NCBI RefSeq assembly: GCF_021389975.1
Contig: NZ_CP089981.1
Coordinates: 4,303,501 to 4,367,500 of the forward strand
Reading direction: 5' to 3'
Length of the DNA: 64,000 nt
DNA from: Fulvivirga ulvae
Lineage (GTDB): Bacteria > Bacteroidota > Bacteroidia > Cytophagales > Cyclobacteriaceae
The notes beneath the pieces were generated by a model that saw nothing but the letters and a program-made list of their open reading frames with translations, had not been told where the DNA came from and made no database searches. Position 1 is the stretch's first letter. Each line of letters starts with the position of its first letter. A program made the position numbers and the translations under genes. This document shows positions 52,101 through 61,100 of this stretch, in pieces.

Positions 52101-55100
52101 TACTCCATCTTCAACAGCAACAGCCACATTTTATGCAGTTGTTGAAAGCAGTACAGTTCCTACTAATTGCCAAAGTGTAAATTCTATAGCTGTTGTTCAT
52201 ACACAGGATTTAGCTCCAACATCTGCAGATGCAGATGCAGACGATGACGCGTCGCTGTTGGAAACGTGTACGGATCAGATTAGCCTTGGAGCAGTTGCTG
52301 CAGATAATGGAGGTAGCGGAATCTGGTCATATTCAGGGTTATTATTTTATGAAGATTTTGAATCTTCAGCCAATGGTACAGTGGTTGATAATGACCAGTA
52401 TGGTTGGTCAAGAAATACCTATTCGCTTTCACTGGATGCGGACACACATTTTGAAGTCCGTAATAATGCCTTTGAAGCCAGAGATCTGGACGGGCTGGAT
52501 ATAGACTGGATATCAGATGATATAGACATTTCAGGAGTAACTAATATTGAAATTTCTATTGATGTGGCAGAAGCAGGTGTTCATGAGGTAACGGACCATA
52601 TTGAAGTTTATTATCAAATTGATGCGAACCCGCTTCAGCTAATAGCTAGCGTAAATAACAATTTTTCAACTCCGGATGGTTCCTTTATTAATTTGTCAGG
52701 AGGTTTTGTTTCAGGTGGAGGTAGCCAGTTGAAGATTATAGTTCGCGTTCAAAACAGCGCAAACGACGAATTCTTAAGATTTGATAATATAATTGTAAGG
52801 GATCAATCAGCTAATGTATTAAGTTTCTCAGATATCAGTGATGAGAATGCCGTTGTTTCAGGGTTACCGGTTGGTACAACCACTCTTACCTGGACCGTTT
52901 CAAGTGGTTTGGGAGTTTGTAGTCCTACAGCGCAGACAGTTGATGTTACTCGTAACCCGTTACCGTTGGCAAATGATCCGCTACCTGAGCTTTGTGAAGA
53001 GTTGCCGCAAAGCAGTAATATCGTTACAGGAGTGGATTTGACGGTCTATAATGATGCAATTACCGGTATAGCCGGTTCTACAGGTAGAACAATACAGTTT
53101 TTTGCTGATCCTCCTCCAGTTAACCTAATTGCGGACCCTACAAATGTTGATGTTAGCAATGGAACAATAATTTATACCCGTGTTACAGATACGGGAACTT
53201 CGGCTAATACTTCATGTACTCAGGATGGAACCATTACCTTTACTGTTCGCACTTTGCCTGATGCAATAGATCAGAATGCCACTAATTCGGAGACTGTATT
53301 TTGTGAAGAAACAGTGGGTAGCGGAGATAAAGACGGTGTTGATCTTACAACACTAAATGACAATGTAACTAATAATGCCGCTGATAGAGCGGTGGAATGG
53401 TTTGCTGATCCGGGTGGAGTTATTACGCTTCCTTCAGATCTGACTGGCTTTGAAATAATTTCTCCTGCTGACCAAAGCGTAGATGATGTTCAGGATGGAG
53501 ATATCTTTTATGCTGTAATCACTGACAATAACACATTATGCCAGGATATTGCTGCTGTAGAGTTTACTATTAATGCCAGACCTGTTGATAATTCTATAAT
53601 CACACCGGATAATACCACGCCGGCATCTTACACAATTTGTAAAAGCTCAAATATTCAAATATTCCAGGTAGATGATGTCCTAAATTCGGGGTCAACTTAT
53701 AGCTGGAGTGTCCCGACCGGAGCCGGAGAGTTTGTCCAGGTTGGCGGTAGTAATGATTTCTTTGTATTACTCAGATTCCCTAACGAAGTATTAGCTCCCG
53801 GACTTCCTGTTACTGTAACAGAAACATCAGCTGATGGTTGCGTTGGGAATACAAATACTATTATGGTCATTGTTGATGACGCTCCTGCTAAACCAATAAT
53901 CGCGGGAGATTCAGAAGTATGTACCGGACAGCAAAGTGTAATTTATTCGATTACAACTCCAACTGGAGGCTCAACTTATACCTGGAATGTACCAGGCACC
54001 CTGGGTTCCATTGTCAGCGGACAGGGCACGGATGAAATTATAGTTAATATTGGAACAGCCTCGGGCAATATTACCGTGGTAGAAACAAGTTCTGCGGGTT
54101 GTACCAGCCCCGCTGCGGATCCTTTTGCAGTCACTGTGAATCCAAGACCGGTGATGACTTCATCAAATGCAGAAGAGATATGTAGTGGAGGAGCGGTAAA
54201 TAGTGTTCTGACCTTTACATCGAGCATTCCGGGAAGTACTTTTGCCTGGGAAGTGATCTCCAAAACAGGACCAATAGGCGGAGCTTCGGTTGGTCAAACG
54301 GGAACTGGCAATATTACTCAGGTTTTGACCAATACTTCCGGTGCTGTTGGCTCAGTTACTTATGAAGTTACTCCGACCAGCCCGGATAATTGTGATGGTA
54401 ATACACAGGTGGTTGTAATCACGGTAAATCCAGAGCCGGTAGGTCAGGACGATCTTGAACTATATTGTAGTGATGTACCTCTTAACTACAATATTCAGGT
54501 AGATAATATTAATGGCTTGGGTAATTCTCTGGCCAGTGAGTTTACTTATACAGTAATCAGTAGTGACCCTGGTAATGTGCCGGCTGGCCCTGCGCGTGCG
54601 GTGGCTTCCGGAGATCCAATAACTGATACTTATACCAATACAGGAGCAGCAAATGTTGATATTACATACACTATAACTCCTTTCGAAACTACCTCTGGCA
54701 GTGGTTGTCAGGGAGCCGATTTTGATGTGGTATTCAGAATCCGCCCTGAGCCGGTTATGGCACCATCTTTAGCTGCCCTGGAAGTTTGTAGCGATGAAAT
54801 CTTAAACCTTACCCTGGCCACAAACGGCACTTCGATAGCAGCTGATCGTTATGATATTTCTTTGGTGACTCAGGATGCTAATTTGATAGGTACCCCTACA
54901 ACGGGCACTAACTTATCTGCCACTGCTCTTGTAAATAACAGTTTTGAAAACACCAGTAACTCCGATGGCACCATTATATATAGAGTGATACCCAAGAGCC
55001 CGGTGGCTAGTGGGGATTGTTCAGGAGACGCCTTTGATATTACCGTTACAGTAGCTCCCGAACCTGTAATGGATCCGGCTCTGTCTACTTTAAGATTATG

Positions 55101-58100
55101 TAGTGATGAGCCTTTAAACCTTACCCTGTCTACCAATGGTACTTCAATAACTGCTGACCGGTACGATGTTACGTTAATTAGTCAAAGTGCTAATCTAACA
55201 GGAACGGCAAGCACGGGTTCAGATTTATCTGCAAATGCCCTGATAGGGGATAGTTTCGAGAATGTCAGTAATACCAGTGGTACCGTTGTTTATCGTGTTG
55301 TTCCAAAAAGTGCGGTGGCGGATGGAGACTGCTCAGGTGATGCTTTTGATATTACAGTAACTGTTGATCCTGAACCTGTCATGGATCCAGCACTAGCAGC
55401 AATAACCATATGCAGTGATGAAATATTGAACCTTACCCTGGCAACCAATGGCACTTCAGTAGCAGCAGATAGGTTTGATGTGAGCCTGGTTAGTCAGGAT
55501 GCTAATTTGACAGGACCACCGACAGTTGGGGTTGACTTGCCCGCAAATGCGTTGGTTAATAATAGTTTTGAGAATGTAAGCAATAGTAGTGGAAATGTAG
55601 TTTATAGGGTAATCCCCAAAAGTGCAGTGGCCAGCGGAGATTGTTCGGGAGACCCTTTTGATGTTACAGTAACGGTAGATCCCAAACCGGTTGTTGACCC
55701 GGCCCTGGTAACCTGGGAAGTATGTAGTGATGAGATACTGAACCTGACCTTAAATACAAATGGAAGCTCAGTTGTCGCTGACCGTTATGATGTTGTATTA
55801 GTAAGTCAGTCCCTAAATGTTATTGGAACTCCAACTACAGGAGTTGATCTTACACCAACTGCTTTGATCAATGACAATTTTAGAAATGTCAGTGCCAGTA
55901 ATGGTAATGTTATTTACAGGGTGACTCCAAAAAGTGCCGTTGCAAGTGGTAACTGTACAGGAGAAACCTTTGATATCACTGTAACTGTCAGTCCCGAACC
56001 GGTTATAGACCCCGCATTATCCAGTCTTAATGTATGCAGTGATGACCTGCTTAATATAACACTAGCTACTAACGGGACCTCAGTAGCGGCGGATCGTTAT
56101 GATATATCCTTAATTAGTCAGGACCCTAATTTGACAGGCACTCCTACCATTGGTACAGACCTTGCAGACAATGCTCTTGCCAATGATACTTATGAAAATA
56201 TTAGCGGTGCAAGTGGAGCGGTTATTTATCAGGTTATACCAAAAAGCGCAATAGCTGATGGTGATTGCTCCGGAGATGCTTTTATTATTACAGTTACAGT
56301 AGATCCCGAACCTGTAATAGATCCTTCATTGGCCATACAGACCATATGTAGCGGTGATGTACTTGGAATTACATTGGCTACGAATGGCACCTCCGTTGCC
56401 GCTGATAGATATGACGTAACTTTAATTAGTCAGGATGCCAATGTTTCAGGAACCCCAACCACCGGTAATAACCTGAATGCGAACGCCCTGAATAGTGATG
56501 TTTATGAGAACATAAGTGGAACAAGTGGTAATGTCGTTTATCGTGTAACCCCGAAAAGCGCTATCGCTGATGGAAATTGCGTCGGAGATGCTTTTGATAT
56601 TACAGTAGTTGTTAATCCTGAACCGGTTATAGACCCGTCATTGGCTACTTTGACAGTTTGTAGTGAAGATTTACTTGGAATTACCTTAGTGACTAATGGT
56701 ACATCAATAAGTGCGGATCGTTTCGATATAAACCTGATTAGTCAGGATGCTAATCTCAGTGGTGTACCAACCACCGGATCTGACCTTTCAGCCAATGCTC
56801 TTACCAATGACCTGTTTGAAAATGTAAGCAGTACCAGTGGAGATGTTGTCTACAGAGTAATCCCGAAAAGTTCTGTAGCCGATGGTGATTGTTTTGGTGA
56901 TCCGTTCATCATAACGGTAACGGTTGATCCTGAACCAGTAATGGATCCGTCATTGGCGACTTTGACTGTATGTAGTGATGAAATACTAAACCTGACATTG
57001 GCAACAAATGGAACTTCGATAGCTGCGGATCGCTATGACATTGGTTTGGTGAGTCAGGATGCTTTTATTACCGGTACACCTTCAACAGGTTCTGATCAAC
57101 CTGCTAATGCATTGGTCAATGATAGTTTTGAAAACCTTACTAATTCAACTGGTACAGTAGTTTATAGAATAACCCCAAAAAGTGCAGTTGCTGACGGAGA
57201 TTGTACCGGAAATTCATTTGATATAACTGTGACAGTTCAACCAGAACCTTCATTAGAACCTTCATTGGCAAATGCCACAATTTGTAGTGACGAACCGTTG
57301 GGGGTAGTACTGGCAACTGCAGTGGGCTCAATAGGGGCCGACCGTTATGATGTAGCATTAGTTAGTCAGGATGCAAATCTGGCGGGAAGTGCAACAACCG
57401 GATCAGACTTAGCAGCCAACGCTATATCGGGTGATAGCTATGAGAATACAAGCAACACCAGCGGGGATGTTGTTTATAGGATAACTCCAAAAAGTGCGGT
57501 GGCAAATGGCAACTGTACAGGGGATCCGTTTGACATAACGATAACCGTTAATCCTGAGCCTGTAATTGATCCTGCCCTAGCTACCTTTACCGTTTGTAGT
57601 GATGAAGTGCTAAACATAACATTGGCGACAAATGGCACAAGTATTGGAGCCGATCGCTATGATGTAACGGTTATAAGCCAGGATGCTAACCTTGCAGGTA
57701 CGCCTACCATTGGATCTGATCTTGCAGCCAATGCCATTATTAATGATAGTTATCAAAACGTTAGCAACCTTCCTGGTAATATCATCTATCGTATAACCCC
57801 TAAGAGCGCAGCGGCAGATGGAGATTGTACAGGCAATCCTTTTAATATCACTGTGACGGTTAATCCTGAACCAGTCATTAATCCTGCTTTGGCGACAGCT
57901 ACCATATGCAGTGATGAAGCCCTGAACCTGACGTTAAATACCAATGGTATAAGTATTGGAGCCGATCGCTATGATATTTCATTAGTAAGTCAGGATGCCA
58001 ACCTTTCTGGTAGCCCGACTGTCGGACTGGATTTGGCAGCTAATGCACTGATAAATGATAGTTATGAAAATCTAAGTGCTGCTCCAGGCAATGTAATTTA

Positions 58101-61100
58101 CAGTGTTGTTCCGAAAAGTTCTGTGGCAAATGGCGATTGTACCGGAAATGCCTTTACGATTACGGTAACCGTTGAGCCTGAGCCTGTACTTGATCCTGCT
58201 TTGTCCACATTAACAGTTTGTAGTGATGAACTTCTGAACCTTACATTAGCGACCAATGGTAGTTCAATTGGAGCTGATCGTTATGATATTGTACTGGTAA
58301 GTCAGGATGCGAGCCTTACCGGAACAGCAACAGTAGGAGCTAACCTGGCAGCCAATGCCCTGGCAGGTGATAGTTTTGAAAACCTAACAAATATTCCACG
58401 AGATGTAGTTTATGAAGTAACACCTAAAAGTGCAGCAGCAGACGGGGATTGTACTGGTGATCCGTTTAGTATCACCGTAACCATTCAGCCTGAACCCGTT
58501 GTAGATCCTTCTTTATTATTTCTCACAGTTTGTAGTGAAGAAATACTGAATCTTACTTTGTTTACAACTATTACCAGTATAGGAGCCGACCGCTATGATA
58601 TTACATTGATAAGCCAGGATGCTAATGTAATAGGCACTCCAACTACCGGAATAGATATGGCAGCCAATTCAATTTTAAATGATAATTTTGAAAATACAAG
58701 CGCCACTTCGGGAACGGTGGTCTATGAGATTATACCTAAAAGCGCAGCCGCTAACGGAGATTGCACCGGAGACCCCTTCAATATCACGGTTACGGTTAAT
58801 CCGGAACCAGTCGTAGATCCTGCTTTGGCAACTTTGGATGTTTGTAGTGATGAGCCATTAAACCTTACATTGACCACAAATGGCAGCAGTGTCGGAGCAA
58901 ATCGTTATAACATTATACTTGTTAGCCAGGATGCCAATATATCGGGAACCGCTACAATAGGAACCGATTTGGCTCCTGCGGCCCTTGTCAATGATAGTTT
59001 TGAAAATGTAAGCTCAACAACCGGTAATGTAGTTTATCAGGTAACACCCATAAGTGCTGCAGCCGATGGGGATTGTATTGGAGATCCTTTTGTGATAACA
59101 GTAACAGTCCACCCGGAGCCTGTAATGGATCCAGTTTTGGCAGCAACTACCATCTGTAGTGATGAACCACTAAACCTTACTTTGACAACCAATGGAACCA
59201 GTATAGCAGCCGACAGGTATGATATAACCTTAGTGAGCCAGGATGCCTATGTCACTGGTACAGCTACCACCGGGTCAGATCAGCCTGCCAATGCTCTGGT
59301 CAACGACAGTTTTGAAAATCTGACCAACACTGCTGGTACTGTTGTGTATCAGGTTACGCCGAAAAGCTCTGCTGCCGATGGGGATTGTATTGGAGATCCG
59401 TTTACCGTAACCGTAACGGTTGACCCTGAACCGGTTATCGACCCCGCTTTGGCCAATATTACAGTGTGTAGTGATGAATTACTGAGTTTCAATCTGGTCA
59501 CCAGTTCAACGAGCATACCGGCCAACAGATACGATGTTATCCTGATTAGTCAGGATGCCAATGTTATTGGAACACCAACTGTTGGGGCAAACGTAAGTGC
59601 CAATGCACTGTTTAATGATAGTTTTGAAAATACCAGTAATACAGCAGGTGCTGTTGTGTATCAGGTTACGCCAAAAAGTTCAGCGGCAAATGGTGATTGT
59701 ACAGGAGATCCATTTAACATTACCATTACTGTTAATCCTGAACCTGTTGTTGATCCTGCACTCGCCAATATTGAAGTATGTAGTGATGAGGTATTGAACA
59801 TTGCCTTGAATACTAATGGAACTTCCATTGCAGCCGATCGATATGATGTTGCTCTTGTGAGCCAAAGTGGTAATCTTATCGGCGGGCCTACAACAGGAGG
59901 TAATCTGGCGGCAAATGCCCTGGCTAATGACAGCTATGAAAATGTAAGCGGAACTGACGGTACTGTGGTTTACAGAGTTACGCCAAAAAGCTCTGCAGCC
60001 GATGGTGATTGTATAGGCAATCCTTTTGATATCACGGTTACAGTTCATCCTGAGCCGGTAGTTGATCCTACATTGGCTACAGCAAATATTTGTAGCTCTG
60101 AGATTACCGGTGTGGTTTTTAATACCAACGGAGTTTCCATAGGAGCGGCATCATATAATGTAGTAGTGGTGAGCCAGGATGCAGCCCTGAGCGGAACTGC
60201 AACTATAGGTTCAGGGCTTGCGGCCAATGCAATTGAGAACGACGTATTCACCAACGTTACCAGCACCCCACTTACTATAGTTTACAGAATAACACCACGA
60301 AGTGCTGTTGCCGATGGGGATTGTATAGGTGACCCGTTTGACATAACCATTACAGTTGATCCCGAGCCGGTATTGAATCCAGGACTTGATAATAATGGGT
60401 GTAGTGATGAAATTACAAATATTACCTTAAGCACCAATGGGCTTTCGGTGGCGGCCAATACCTACCGTTTGGAAGGTGTAAACATTCCGGCTGTGCCAGG
60501 CTTCTCAGCTGCAGCGGGCAATGCTGTTGTAGGTTCTACAGGAAACCTGAATTTGATCAGAAATGATACATACACCAATACATCTTCGGCTTCTGTAACA
60601 GTCACTTATCAGATCAGGCCAATAAGTGTAGGGCCACTGTCTTGTGAGGGGGCCATAGAAACGATTGATTTCGAAGTATTGCCAGAACCGGTATTAGATC
60701 TTTCATTGTCTCCTGCACCGGTTTGTAGTGATGTTGCCTTTGGGTATACATTAAATACCGTAGCCAGTTCTGTAGCTGCAACCAGCTATAATATTATCAG
60801 TGTAACTGCTAACCCTAACCTAACACCAGTGGTGGTTACCACAGGTAATGGTTTGCCAGCTAATGCTCTTGCCGGGGATATTTTTACAAATACCACAAGT
60901 TCACCGTTAACTGTTGTTTATCGCATAGTTCCTGTATCAGGAGACAATTGCCAGGGTGATGCTGAGGACATAACTTTTACGGTTAATCCTGCACCGGAGA
61001 TGGCAGATCTTGATAACACGGTTTGTAGTGACGAAACCTCGGGTATAGTACTGGCAACAACAGCTACCAGTGTAGGTGCTGCGAGCTACGAAATAATGGA

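Noticed and set aside
54787..60399. Possible CRISPR or non-coding satellite array
   Set aside because: The 312-bp units are in frame, lack identical short repeats with unique spacers, and encode a conserved protein module.
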